Source: JBHENC01 sp051000345
GTDB lineage: Bacteria > Acidobacteriota > Blastocatellia > Pyrinomonadales > Pyrinomonadaceae
Reading direction: 5' to 3'
Length of the DNA: 24,760 nt
NCBI GenBank assembly: GCA_051000345.1
Contig: JBPCOJ010000062.1
Span: 1 to 24,760 of the forward strand
The notes beneath the pieces were generated by a model, which worked only from the letters and a program-made list of their open reading frames with translations, did not search any database and was not told the origin of the DNA. Positions 1-7,821 of the stretch are shown here, one piece after another. How positions within the stretch are numbered: position 1 is the stretch's first letter; the number at the start of each line of letters is the position of its first letter. Position numbers and translations under genes: made by a program.

Positions 1-188
1 AGTTGGAAGTCGCGGCGACGCTCGGCGTTTCCGATTCGCTTGTCTCTGATTATCGCCGCCGTATCGAAGCCGAACTACGCGCGCTTTCCTTTGTCGAGAT
101 CGAAGAAGCGCGCCGCTTCGAGTGTGCCTTGCGCGAGCATGTGCGCGCGCTGGTGCTCGTCGCAGATGCGGCAGGCGTCGGCGCGTAA
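1..188 (+). CDS. C-terminal part of a helix-turn-helix (sigma-70 region 4-like) protein, truncated by the window edge
   Basis: An open frame enters from the left edge (first full codon at base 3) and ends at TAA 186-188. About 61 residues are visible and the true start lies outside the window. The first 25 or so residues (around LGVSDSLVSDYRRRIEAELR) look like the recognition helix-turn-helix of a sigma-70 region 4 or a related DNA-binding domain. The rest is an Arg/Glu-rich helical tail ending in Ala/Val-rich sequence. The family cannot be fixed from so little. It is separated by about 200 nt from the glycan locus and is probably not part of it, though a regulatory role cannot be excluded. 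Confidence 0.55.
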   Translation, partial: LEVAATLGVSDSLVSDYRRRIEAELRALSFVEIEEARRFECALREHVRALVLVADAAGVGA

Positions 189-227
189 AACCGTCGGCTG
201 AAGCTTTATATAACAGCCGGTTTCAGC
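188..227 (+). terminator. Possible stem-loop after the first (partial) gene
   Basis: Directly after the stop codon, aaacc-gtc-ggctg (188-200) can pair with cagcc-ggttt (214-223), giving two 5-bp helices with a 3-nt bulge. A competing 6-bp pairing exists between gctgaa (197-202) and ttcagc (222-227). There is no clear U-tract, so this is a weak candidate for a terminator or processing hairpin. The stretch from 189 to 390 otherwise holds no gene that I can support. Confidence 0.25.
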
Positions 228-351
228 TAAAGTTGTAGTCTACGATAACGTTCGGCGCGTGAGAGGCGAATGCCCCGCCATCCAACGCGAAGGATCGTTA
301 TTCGTTTTTCCGCAAAGCCGTTTGCCGGGATTTCATCGCCAAACGGTGTTT

Positions 352-382
352 CGCCGCCGCCGTAGTAGTAGCAGTAGTAGAG
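352..382 (+). repeat. Short trinucleotide tracts (GCC/CCG and GTA/TAG) just before the ligase-like gene
   Basis: A cgccgccgccg run (352-362) is followed by gtagtagtagcagtagtag (362-380), which ends 10 nt before the ATG at 391. If translation began at the upstream in-frame GTG 259, these bases would encode an RRRR-SSSSS stretch. That is unlike a real N-terminus and argues for the start at 391. Confidence 0.6.
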
Positions 383-390
383 TGCCGCCG

Positions 391-1896
391 ATGTCGTACA
401 ACCGCAACCGCACGCCCTTCGATTACGAACCCGTGACTCGTTCGCCGCGCGCGAAGGATTTATGGGAGGGCGAAACCGTCACGGCTGACGACTTTCGGCT
501 GCCTCGCGGCGAAGACGCTGCGGGCGAAGAGATTGCGAATCGTCCATCAGACTTCACTCTCGAAGAACCCTCACTGCCGATTCATCGCGGTGTGAAGCCG
601 GAGAGTTGGATCATGCGGCGCGGCCACGCCATCGCTTACGCCGGACTCTTTCTGTTCACCTTTGTTCTTTATTTCCGCCCTTACGAACTTTTCCCTGCGC
701 TCGCTGGTTTGTCTTCGATGGCGTTCTGGATCGCCGTCCTGACGCTCGCCGCTTATCTCCCGGCACAACTCTCGCTCGAAGGCAATCTGACGGCGCGCCC
801 GCGCGAAGTCAATTTGATGCTGATGTTGTGTCTGGCGGCGATTCTTTCGATTCCGCTGGCGATTAATCCGGGCGAGGCCTTTGCCACCTTTCAGGACTTT
901 CTGCGTCCGGCGCTGATGTTTATTGTGCTCGTCAACGTAGTGCGCACGGAGGGGCGCTTAAAGGGATTGTTCTTTCTCACGCTGGCAGTTAGTTGCGTGC
1001 TCGGGCTGGGTGCGGTCAATGATTATCGTCAGGGCAATTTCGCCGTCGAGGGCTACCGCGTCGCGGGCCGGATCGGCAATTTATTCGGCAATCCGAACGA
1101 CATGGCGCTGCATTTGTTGACGGTCACGCCGATTGCCGTCGGGCTGATGCTCGGCACGCGCGGAGTTGTCAGAAAGGCGCTCTATGCCGCGTGCGTCGTG
1201 TTGACTGTGATGGGAAATATTATAACTTTTTCGCGCGGAGCTTTTCTCGGACTGCTCGGCGTCTGTGGCGTGCTGGCATGGAAACTCGGGCGTCGCAATC
1301 GTTTTCTCGTCACGATGTTCGCGCTCGTTTTCGTCGCGGCCTTTGTCGCATTTACGCCGGGCAATTACACGGATCGGCTCGGCTCGATTTTCGACCACAG
1401 CCGTGATGCCGTCGGTTCAGCCAGCGCCCGACAGGATTTACTCGTGCGCTCAATCGCGGTATCGATACATCACCCGTTGCTCGGCGTCGGGATGGGAAAC
1501 TTTCACACTGTCTCGATCAATGAACTCGTTAATCACAACGCTTATATGCAGGTGGCGACGGAGATGGGCTGGTGGGCGCTTGCCATCTACTCGATATTTA
1601 TGATTACGGCACTCAGAGGATTAAGCCGGATCGAGCAGCAGACATTTACGACGCCGCGCGCGGATCGTCAAAGCAAGCGAATTTATTATCTGGCGATTGC
1701 GTTGCAGGCGAGCCTCGTCGGATACATGATAAGCAGTTTTTTTATATCCGTGGCTTATCAATGGTACGTTTATTATCTGGTTGGATATGCCGTCTGCCTG
1801 CGTCGCATTCACGCGCAAACAAGCGCGATAAATAACGGCGAGACGAGCAGCCGCGAAACGAAGGGGCAAGAAGCGCCGGGCATGGCGGCGGTTTAG
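391..1896 (+). CDS. O-antigen ligase / Wzy polymerase-like multi-spanning membrane protein
   Basis: A 501-residue integral membrane protein. The first 78 residues are hydrophilic and acidic, then about ten hydrophobic spans follow from residue 79. Family signatures are visible: FGNPND at 232-237, FSRG at 280-283, HPLLGVG at 361-367 at the edge of a periplasmic loop, and HNAY at 382-385 followed by an EMG segment. These fit the O-antigen ligase superfamily (WaaL/Wzy/RfaL type), which transfers lipid-linked glycan on the periplasmic face. Because a Wzm/Wzt ABC exporter lies downstream and no Wzx flippase is visible, a ligase role is more likely than a polymerase role; this is inference. The frame is open back to GTG 259, but that extension is low complexity (poly-Arg/poly-Ser), so ATG 391 is preferred. 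No strong Shine-Dalgarno precedes it. Confidence 0.85.
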   Translation: MSYNRNRTPFDYEPVTRSPRAKDLWEGETVTADDFRLPRGEDAAGEEIANRPSDFTLEEPSLPIHRGVKPESWIMRRGHAIAYAGLFLFTFVLYFRPYELFPALAGLSSMAFWIAVLTLAAYLPAQLSLEGNLTARPREVNLMLMLCLAAILSIPLAINPGEAFATFQDFLRPALMFIVLVNVVRTEGRLKGLFFLTLAVSCVLGLGAVNDYRQGNFAVEGYRVAGRIGNLFGNPNDMALHLLTVTPIAVGLMLGTRGVVRKALYAACVVLTVMGNIITFSRGAFLGLLGVCGVLAWKLGRRNRFLVTMFALVFVAAFVAFTPGNYTDRLGSIFDHSRDAVGSASARQDLLVRSIAVSIHHPLLGVGMGNFHTVSINELVNHNAYMQVATEMGWWALAIYSIFMITALRGLSRIEQQTFTTPRADRQSKRIYYLAIALQASLVGYMISSFFISVAYQWYVYYLVGYAVCLRRIHAQTSAINNGETSSRETKGQEAPGMAAV

Positions 1897-1934
1897 CAAC
1901 CGAACGCCGTAGCTCGATTGATGATTTAAGAAAA

Positions 1935-3149
1935 ATGAGCGAACGAGTTCAGCAAAAAAGCGCGTGCAAATTTCAGGTGGCGAGTGCCGCCGTGCCGAAC
2001 CGTGACCGGCTTTTCCATGAAAGGGAGCTTGCCTCGCAAAGCACTTTCGACGATTCCAGTGCGGCGTCAAATGAGCAGCCGCGTGAGTTTGGCAATTCGG
2101 AAACGTCCGGCACGCAGATGCAAGCGGGCGAAGCATCATGTGCCGCCGCTACTGTATCTGTCATCATTCCGTGCTTTAACGAAGAACGTTTTATCGGAAA
2201 GGTCTTGGAGAATCTGGCGCGGCAGTACGACGGCGAAAAATACGAGATTATAGTGGTCGATGGCATGTCTACGGATCGCACGCGCGAAGTCGTTGCGGAG
2301 TTCGCCGCGCAACGCGCAAAGGATGTCCGCGTGCGTTTGATTGACAACCCGGCAAGGAATATCCCTGTCGCGTTGAATACCGGAATCAAAGAAGCGCGCG
2401 GCGAAATAATCGTGCGCATGGATGCCCATTCCGTGCCGTCAATTAATTACGTGCGGCGGTGTGTCGAGTTGATAAACGGGCAGGATGCGGCAGTCGTCGG
2501 AATGCCCTGGTGCATACGTCCCGGCGCAGAGTCGCGTGCCGCGCGCGCCGTCGCGCTTGCCGTGTCGCATCCCTTCGGCATCGGCGATGCCAAGTATCGC
2601 TCGCCGAAATCACACGTAGCGCAGTTTGTCGATACAGTGCCTTTCGGAGTCTTTCGCAAATCGCTCTGGCAAGAGCTTGGCGGGTTCAACGAAAAGCTAC
2701 TGGCAAACGAGGACTACGATTTTAACTATCGCGTGCGCGAGCGCGGCGGGCGCATTCTGCTGGACGCCTCGGAGCACTGCGAATACTTTGCGCGCGCGAC
2801 GATGGCGGAGCTTGCAAAACAGTATTTCCGTTACGGTTCATGGAAGGCGCAAATGGTCAAGCTGCATCCGCGCTCGATCAAATTACGGCAACTCGTCGCG
2901 CCCGTGTTCGTCGCCACGCTCGTTCTACTCGCCGCATTAAGCTTGTGGTGGATGCCCGCGCTGTGGCTGTTGGCGGCAGTCATCATGCTTTACACCTCGC
3001 TGGCGATTTTATGCGCCGTGCAGCTTGCGCGCGCGCGCGGCGAAGGCTTCGATCTGAAACTCGTCGCGGCCATCTCGCTCGCGTTTTTCGTAATACACAG
3101 TTTTTGGGGAAGCGGCTTTCTGTCGGGACTGATGCGCACGCCGCGTTAA
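1935..3149 (+). CDS. ExoA-like family 2 glycosyltransferase with C-terminal membrane anchor
   Basis: 404 residues. The GT-A fold begins at about residue 73 (VSVIIP, 74-79). It has the nucleotide-binding VDGMSTDRT segment, a metal-binding D-A-H motif at 163-165 in RMDAHS, and the acceptor-side ED at 259-260 in NEDYDF. The HPFGIGDAKYR segment and the DAH form of the DxD motif resemble succinoglycan glycosyltransferase ExoA. The last 90 or so residues hold about three hydrophobic spans, so it should sit on the cytoplasmic face of the inner membrane. The first 70 residues are hydrophilic and unlike the family. A later in-frame ATG at 2118 (residue 62) would remove most of this extension, and neither start has a convincing Shine-Dalgarno. 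It lies 38 nt after the ligase-like gene and is probably co-transcribed with it. Donor and acceptor are unknown. Confidence 0.88.
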   Translation: MSERVQQKSACKFQVASAAVPNRDRLFHERELASQSTFDDSSAASNEQPREFGNSETSGTQMQAGEASCAAATVSVIIPCFNEERFIGKVLENLARQYDGEKYEIIVVDGMSTDRTREVVAEFAAQRAKDVRVRLIDNPARNIPVALNTGIKEARGEIIVRMDAHSVPSINYVRRCVELINGQDAAVVGMPWCIRPGAESRAARAVALAVSHPFGIGDAKYRSPKSHVAQFVDTVPFGVFRKSLWQELGGFNEKLLANEDYDFNYRVRERGGRILLDASEHCEYFARATMAELAKQYFRYGSWKAQMVKLHPRSIKLRQLVAPVFVATLVLLAALSLWWMPALWLLAAVIMLYTSLAILCAVQLARARGEGFDLKLVAAISLAFFVIHSFWGSGFLSGLMRTPR

Positions 3150-3192
3150 GGAATCGAGATAATAAGAGGAGCGCACAATTTCGCGCGACGCA

Positions 3193-4218
3193 ATGGATAA
3201 TCCGACACCACAGATACAGCCTGTTGACGACGGCAGCGCGCCCGCCGTGAGCGTCGTCATGCCTGCTTATCGCGTCGCACGTTACATCGGCGCGGCGCTT
3301 GATTCCGTGCTTGCGCAAACCTTCGGCGATTACGAAATCATCGTCGTCAACGACGGTTCGCCCGATACCGTAGAGCTTGAGCAGGCGCTCGAGCCTTACC
3401 GCAGTCGCATTGTTTATATCAAGCAGGAAAATCAAGGGCCGAGCGGCGCGCGTAACACGGCGATCCGGCGCTCGCGCGGGACTTATGTCGCGCTGCTCGA
3501 TAGCGATGACGTATGGTTGCCGGATTACCTCGCCGAGCAAATGAAAATCTTGCGCGATGATCCGCTCGCCGATCTTATTTATGCGGACGCAGAGTTGTTC
3601 GGCGATTCCGCTTTGGCCGGACAAACTTTTATGCAATCCGCGCCGTCGCGCGGGGGTGTTACTTTTGAAAGCCTCGCCGGTTGGGAGTGCTGCGTCATAA
3701 CTTCATGCGTCGTTGCCCGCCGCCAATCTTTGATCGACGCCGGATTGTTCGACGAAAATTTTATTCGTTCTGAAGATTTCGATCTCTGGCTGCGGCTTGC
3801 GCATCGCGGCGGGCGCTTGATTTACCAGCGGCGCGTGCTGGCGCTCCATCGTATGCACGAAGCGAGTCTGGCGGCGGACTCATCGCGCATGTTTGAAAGC
3901 CAGATAGAAGTGTTTCGCAAGACGGCAACCACACTGCCGCTTTCGCTTCATGAGCAAAAATTAATCGAGAGGCAGATCGCAAGCTGCAAAGCTCACATGG
4001 CGCTCACGGAAGGCAAGCGTAGATTTGCGTGTGGAGACTACGAACAAGCCCTTGAATATGTCTCGCGCGCCAACGATTTTTTTCGCCGCCGCAAGTTACA
4101 GTTGGCGCTTCTGGGAATGCGCATCGCCCCGCGTTTGTTGCATCGCCTTTACCTTATGCGGTATCGGGCAGCGACGCAAAAAATAGCCGCCGAACCCGAT
4201 GCTCAAATCTCCGTCTGA
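3193..4218 (+). CDS. Family 2 glycosyltransferase
   Basis: 341 residues. A GT-A domain starts at about residue 17 (VSVVMPAY), with VVNDGSPD for nucleotide binding, the DSDD metal motif at 103-106, and the ED catalytic-base motif at 194-195 in SEDFDLW. This is the common soluble EpsJ/WcaA-like GT2 architecture that adds one sugar to a lipid-linked glycan in the cytoplasm. The C-terminal 100 residues are helical and basic, possibly for membrane association, with no clear transmembrane span. It follows the ExoA-like gene by 43 nt. A purine-rich gaggag lies at 3166-3171, 21 nt before the ATG. That is unusually far, so the start codon or the translation signal is slightly uncertain. Confidence 0.88.
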   Translation: MDNPTPQIQPVDDGSAPAVSVVMPAYRVARYIGAALDSVLAQTFGDYEIIVVNDGSPDTVELEQALEPYRSRIVYIKQENQGPSGARNTAIRRSRGTYVALLDSDDVWLPDYLAEQMKILRDDPLADLIYADAELFGDSALAGQTFMQSAPSRGGVTFESLAGWECCVITSCVVARRQSLIDAGLFDENFIRSEDFDLWLRLAHRGGRLIYQRRVLALHRMHEASLAADSSRMFESQIEVFRKTATTLPLSLHEQKLIERQIASCKAHMALTEGKRRFACGDYEQALEYVSRANDFFRRRKLQLALLGMRIAPRLLHRLYLMRYRAATQKIAAEPDAQISV

Positions 4219-4238
4219 CATAAGGCGGATTTCCAAGT

Positions 4239-4256
4239 CAAACAAATAATTGTTTG
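4239..4256. promoter_or_regulatory. Perfect 7-bp inverted repeat (possible operator) upstream of the oxidoreductase gene
   Basis: caaacaa at 4239-4245 and ttgtttg at 4250-4256 are exact reverse complements separated by ataa. The dyad sits about 90 nt before the oxidoreductase start in a 127-nt intergenic stretch. A second, weaker inverted pair (tgaaac 4314-4319, gtttca 4335-4340) lies closer to the start. No U-tract follows, so a binding site is as likely as a terminator. No regulator can be named. Confidence 0.3.
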
Positions 4257-4345
4257 TCGAGCCAAAAAGCCGGACGCCTCCCTTCGCAATCTTTGTTTCG
4301 CATGTTTACCGGTTGAAACATAACAGCGCATTTAGTTTCAGCAGA

Positions 4346-5443
4346 ATGATTTGTATGAGAGATGAACCTGTTCAAATAATTGTGGTTGGCTGCGGAGCCG
4401 TTTCGCAGATGCTTTACACGCCTGCTTTGCAAGTCATGGAGCAAGCAGGCGCGATAAAGGTCGCCGGACTCATTGATCCGTCGGAGCCGCAGCGCGCCGA
4501 AATGCGAAAGAGTTTTCCGGCGGCACTTTCGTTTGCGGATTTGGCGGCGTCTCCGTTGAATCCAAACACGCTGGTCATCATCGCTTCGCCGCCGAAGCTG
4601 CACGCAGAGCAAAGCGTTTTCGCGCTTGAGCGCGGCGCGGCGGTGCTGTGTGAAAAGCCTATGGCATCGAGCAGCGCGGAAGCGGAAGCGATGTTGAAGG
4701 CCGCGCGCGAGTCCGGCGCGATTTTGGCGGTCGGGCTGTACAGGCGATTCTTTCCGGCGGCGGAAGCGCTGAAGGAGATTTTTGAAAAAAAGCCGTTCGG
4801 AAATCTGCAAACCTTTAGCGTTCAGGAAGGCGGAAAATTCGGTTGGGGCGCTGTCTCGGATTCTTTCTTCAGGCGCGACTTGACGGTTGGCGGAGTCTTT
4901 TATGACATCGGCGTTTACGTCATTGACTTGCTGCTCTGGTTGTTGGGAGAGCCTGCCGAATTCACTTATCGAGACGATGCGATGGGCGGCGTCGAAGCCA
5001 ATTGCCTGCTTGAAATGCGCTATGCAGACGACGCGCGCGGAACAATTCGTTTAAGCCGCGACTGGGAAACGCAGAATCGTTACGTCTTCGTTTTTGAAAG
5101 AGCGACTATCGTTTTCAAAGTCGGCGATGCCAATCAATTACATCTTTCAATTGACGGCGTGCCGTTTGTTTTAGGCGGCGCATTGATGAGCGCCTCATTG
5201 AAATCAGTCAACGGCGCGGACGGGCTTGCGACGAGAACGAACCTTCAGAGTTTCACGGAACAAGTGCGCAACGTCGTCGGCGCGATTAAAGGAGAGCAGC
5301 CATTGCGTGTTTCCGGCGAGGATGGAATTCGCTCGCTGCGATTTATCGAAGAGTGTTACGGCAAGCGCACGCTGATGGAAATGCCATGGTTGACCGCAAC
5401 GGAAAGGGGGACGGCGGAAAGTTTAGCCGTCGAGAATTTATGA
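4346..5443 (+). CDS. Gfo/Idh/MocA-family NAD(P)-dependent oxidoreductase
   Basis: 365 residues from ATG 4346. The N-terminal Rossmann fold carries VGCGAVSQ (14-21). The family EKP motif is at 103-105 (Lys104 is the usual catalytic/cofactor-contacting lysine). The active-site segment at 187-194 reads DIGVYVID, with Tyr where many members have His. The Tyr form is known from glucose-fructose oxidoreductase and dihydrodiol dehydrogenase relatives. Such enzymes oxidise or reduce a sugar ring position, often on nucleotide sugars in glycan loci. The substrate is unknown here. The frame is open from TTG 4250, but that start lies inside an inverted repeat and the extra residues do not look like this family. 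ATG 4355 is another possibility. The stop overlaps the next start as ATGA, which suggests translational coupling and a shared pathway with the epimerase. Confidence 0.88.
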   Translation: MICMRDEPVQIIVVGCGAVSQMLYTPALQVMEQAGAIKVAGLIDPSEPQRAEMRKSFPAALSFADLAASPLNPNTLVIIASPPKLHAEQSVFALERGAAVLCEKPMASSSAEAEAMLKAARESGAILAVGLYRRFFPAAEALKEIFEKKPFGNLQTFSVQEGGKFGWGAVSDSFFRRDLTVGGVFYDIGVYVIDLLLWLLGEPAEFTYRDDAMGGVEANCLLEMRYADDARGTIRLSRDWETQNRYVFVFERATIVFKVGDANQLHLSIDGVPFVLGGALMSASLKSVNGADGLATRTNLQSFTEQVRNVVGAIKGEQPLRVSGEDGIRSLRFIEECYGKRTLMEMPWLTATERGTAESLAVENL

Positions 5444-6540
5444 AGGTAGCCGTCACGGGAGCCAGCGGTTTTATCGGCAACAGAGCGGTCGAACAATTTT
5501 ATCTGGGAAACATGCACGAAGTGTTTCCGCTGGTTCACAGCTATTCGAGCCTCGCTTTGCCCGCGCGTTTCAATTTGCCCTGGAGCGTCTGCGATCACTT
5601 CGACGTCGGGAAATTAAGCAAAGCATTTGAAGGCTGCGACGCAGTCGTTCACACGGCCTTCGGTTCGCCGCTCGGAAAAATGAGCAAAGCCGTGTATCTC
5701 GCGGCAGACAAAGCGGGCGTGCGCAGACTTGTGATCCTAAGCTCCGCTTCGGTTTACAATCAAAACCCTGTGCCCGGAACGACGGAGGAATCCGCCTTGC
5801 CGTCAAAGCCCGCGACTCCCTACAACGCCAACAAAATTTCATCCGACAAAATTTTTCACAGGCTCAGAGCGAGCGGCAAAACGGAGATTGTTTTTTTGAT
5901 GCCGGGCATCGTCTTCGGGCCTAGATCAATGTGGATGCAAAGAGCGGCGCGGCAGATCATGGACGAAACGGCTTATTTGATCGGCAGGGGCGAAGGAATT
6001 TGCAATACAATCTACATAGACAATCTGGTGCAAGCGATTCACCTATGTTTGACGGCGGAAGGAGTGGACAAAGAAGCGTTTTTCGTTTCCGACACGGAAC
6101 AAGTGACATGGGCGGAATTTTATCGCCCACTGTTCGGTGCCTTCGGCGCGAGCCTTGATGACGCGCATTTGATTGAGGAGCAGCCGATATTCAATGTCTC
6201 TGCGCGCGAGAAAATCAAAGAGCGCGTTTTAGTTGCGACGCAATCGAAAAGCGTTCAGCAACTCAAACCGTTTGTTTCCCCGAAGCTCAAAAAAATCTAC
6301 AAGACGGTTTTATCTTTGTCTTTGCCGGATCGGGAAATCGAGACGAACGTCTGGGCACCGCCCGAAGAAAAACATCCAGAAGTAACTTTGGAGATGAGCC
6401 TGCTTCAACAATGCGCTTACAAACTCCCGAACACCAAAGCCGAACGTCTTTTGCGTTATCATCCGGCTGTGTCCTTCGATGAAGGCATGAACAGAAGCAT
6501 CGGTTGGCTGAAGTTCGCGGGTTATCCGATTGTTTCGTAA
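5440..6540 (+). CDS. NAD-dependent epimerase/dehydratase (extended SDR family)
   Basis: 366 residues starting at ATG 5440, which overlaps the upstream stop codon (ATGA). The Rossmann glycine motif GASGFIG is at 7-13, a Ser-rich SSASVY strand at 101-106, and the catalytic Tyr128-x3-Lys132 pair in YNANK. This matches extended SDRs that act on nucleotide sugars (4-epimerases, 4,6-dehydratases or reductases). The C-terminal half, which sets substrate choice, is divergent, so the reaction is not assigned. The frame continues upstream to 5353, inside the oxidoreductase gene, but the protein family begins at the GASGFIG strand, so 5440 is well supported. The pairing with a Gfo/Idh/MocA enzyme suggests a two-step sugar conversion, for example oxidation then reduction or epimerisation. 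Confidence 0.88.
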   Translation: MKVAVTGASGFIGNRAVEQFYLGNMHEVFPLVHSYSSLALPARFNLPWSVCDHFDVGKLSKAFEGCDAVVHTAFGSPLGKMSKAVYLAADKAGVRRLVILSSASVYNQNPVPGTTEESALPSKPATPYNANKISSDKIFHRLRASGKTEIVFLMPGIVFGPRSMWMQRAARQIMDETAYLIGRGEGICNTIYIDNLVQAIHLCLTAEGVDKEAFFVSDTEQVTWAEFYRPLFGAFGASLDDAHLIEEQPIFNVSAREKIKERVLVATQSKSVQQLKPFVSPKLKKIYKTVLSLSLPDREIETNVWAPPEEKHPEVTLEMSLLQQCAYKLPNTKAERLLRYHPAVSFDEGMNRSIGWLKFAGYPIVS

Positions 6541-6584
6541 AAATAATTTCGACGAAGAAACGCTTTCCTTGAGCAATTGTCAGC

Positions 6585-7817
6585 ATGAATCGAATGTCCA
6601 AATCCCGCCACAAAAGAATCGCGCATATCCTGCCGTCGCCGGTTATCGGCGGCACGGAATACGGGCCTTTGCGCATCGCGCAGGCGACGGGCGGCGACGA
6701 ATTCGGACACCTCGCCTTTCATCTCGAAGGAGCCGCTGCCGTGCGCGAAATGTATGCCGCCGCAGGCATCGAGACGGCGGCATACAAGGCCGTCGAGCCG
6801 AGCTATCGCCGCCCGAAGGAATTCCTGCGCGCATCCCTTCAATTGGCGCGAGAGTTCCGGCGCAGAAAAATCGATTTGATTCACTGCGCGGATATGCTTG
6901 CGGCTCATCGCGTAGGAGTCGCCGGAAAATTGGCGCGCGTGCCGGTCGTTTCACACATACGCTGTCTCTTCGATAATCTCTCGAAGCGCGATCAAAGCTT
7001 TTTGCGCGCGGTGGATCAATTCGTGTTCGTTTCAAATTATACTTGGCAGCATTTCGGTTATAAGGTTTCAAAGAATCGCGGCAGAGTCATCTATGACGGA
7101 TTGGATGCCGCCGACGTTGATGGTCTGAACGATTATTCGATTGACGGCAAACGCCGCACAACGGTGCGCGATGAGTTCGGGATTCCCGACGAAGCGAAGA
7201 TCATCGGCATGGTAGCGCGCGTTGCGCCCGTCAAGGATTTCGCCACGCTTGCGCGCGCCGCGCGGCGCATCACAGCCGTGCGCCAAGACGTGCGCTTTTT
7301 GATTGTCGGCGATTGTTCGGGCGAGGCCGCTTACCGCGAATACTACCGGCAAGTAAAACAAATGTTGGTGGCGAATGATGTCGAACAGTTTTTTATCTTC
7401 ACGGATTTTCAAAAGGATGTCGCCAGATTCATTCGCGCGATGGACATCTTTGCGCTCTGCACGCATACGGAAGGCTTGCCCCTTGTTGTGCTCGAAGCGA
7501 TGGCGCACGCGCGCCCTGTCGTTGCGACGGCAGTCGGCGGCGTTCCCGAAATAATCTTCGATGAGGAAACGGGCTTGCTGCATTCGCATGAAAGCGATGA
7601 GCAACTCGCGGCGAAACTTCTTTCGCTATTAAATGATGAGCAGCGCGCCGCGCGACTCGGCGAAGCAGGCCGCCTGTTTCTTCAAACCAATTTCAATCGC
7701 GCGCAGTTCGCCGCCAATATGACGAATTTTTACCGTGAGGTGCTCGGCATCGAAGCGCGCGGCGCGGCTGGCTCATACGCCGCCGTGAATTCACTGAAGC
7801 AGTTGGAGAGAAACTAG
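6585..7817 (+). CDS. Family 4 glycosyltransferase
   Basis: 410 residues with a GT-B fold. The N-terminal domain starts with IAHILPSPVIGGTE, a typical acceptor-domain opening with the glycine-rich turn. The C-terminal donor domain contains IGMVARVAPVKDF and the EX7E motif with Glu296 and Glu304 in EGLPLVVLEAMA, the nucleotide-sugar contact of retaining GT4 enzymes. It has no signal peptide or membrane span, so it should be cytoplasmic and peripheral to the inner membrane. It starts 44 nt after the epimerase and ends 4 nt before the ABC permease gene, so it is co-transcribed with the exporter. ATG 6585 is used. A second in-frame ATG lies three codons later. Donor and acceptor sugars are unknown. 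Confidence 0.9.
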   Translation: MNRMSKSRHKRIAHILPSPVIGGTEYGPLRIAQATGGDEFGHLAFHLEGAAAVREMYAAAGIETAAYKAVEPSYRRPKEFLRASLQLAREFRRRKIDLIHCADMLAAHRVGVAGKLARVPVVSHIRCLFDNLSKRDQSFLRAVDQFVFVSNYTWQHFGYKVSKNRGRVIYDGLDAADVDGLNDYSIDGKRRTTVRDEFGIPDEAKIIGMVARVAPVKDFATLARAARRITAVRQDVRFLIVGDCSGEAAYREYYRQVKQMLVANDVEQFFIFTDFQKDVARFIRAMDIFALCTHTEGLPLVVLEAMAHARPVVATAVGGVPEIIFDEETGLLHSHESDEQLAAKLLSLLNDEQRAARLGEAGRLFLQTNFNRAQFAANMTNFYREVLGIEARGAAGSYAAVNSLKQLERN

Positions 7818-7821
7818 AAAC

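Noticed and set aside
259..390. Upstream GTG start for the ligase-like protein
   Set aside because: The added 44 residues include an RRRR-SSSSS stretch encoded by trinucleotide tracts and have no family similarity.
2983..3636. 217-residue minus-strand open frame
   Set aside because: It spans two plus-strand GT2 genes with intact motifs, and its own sequence resembles no family.
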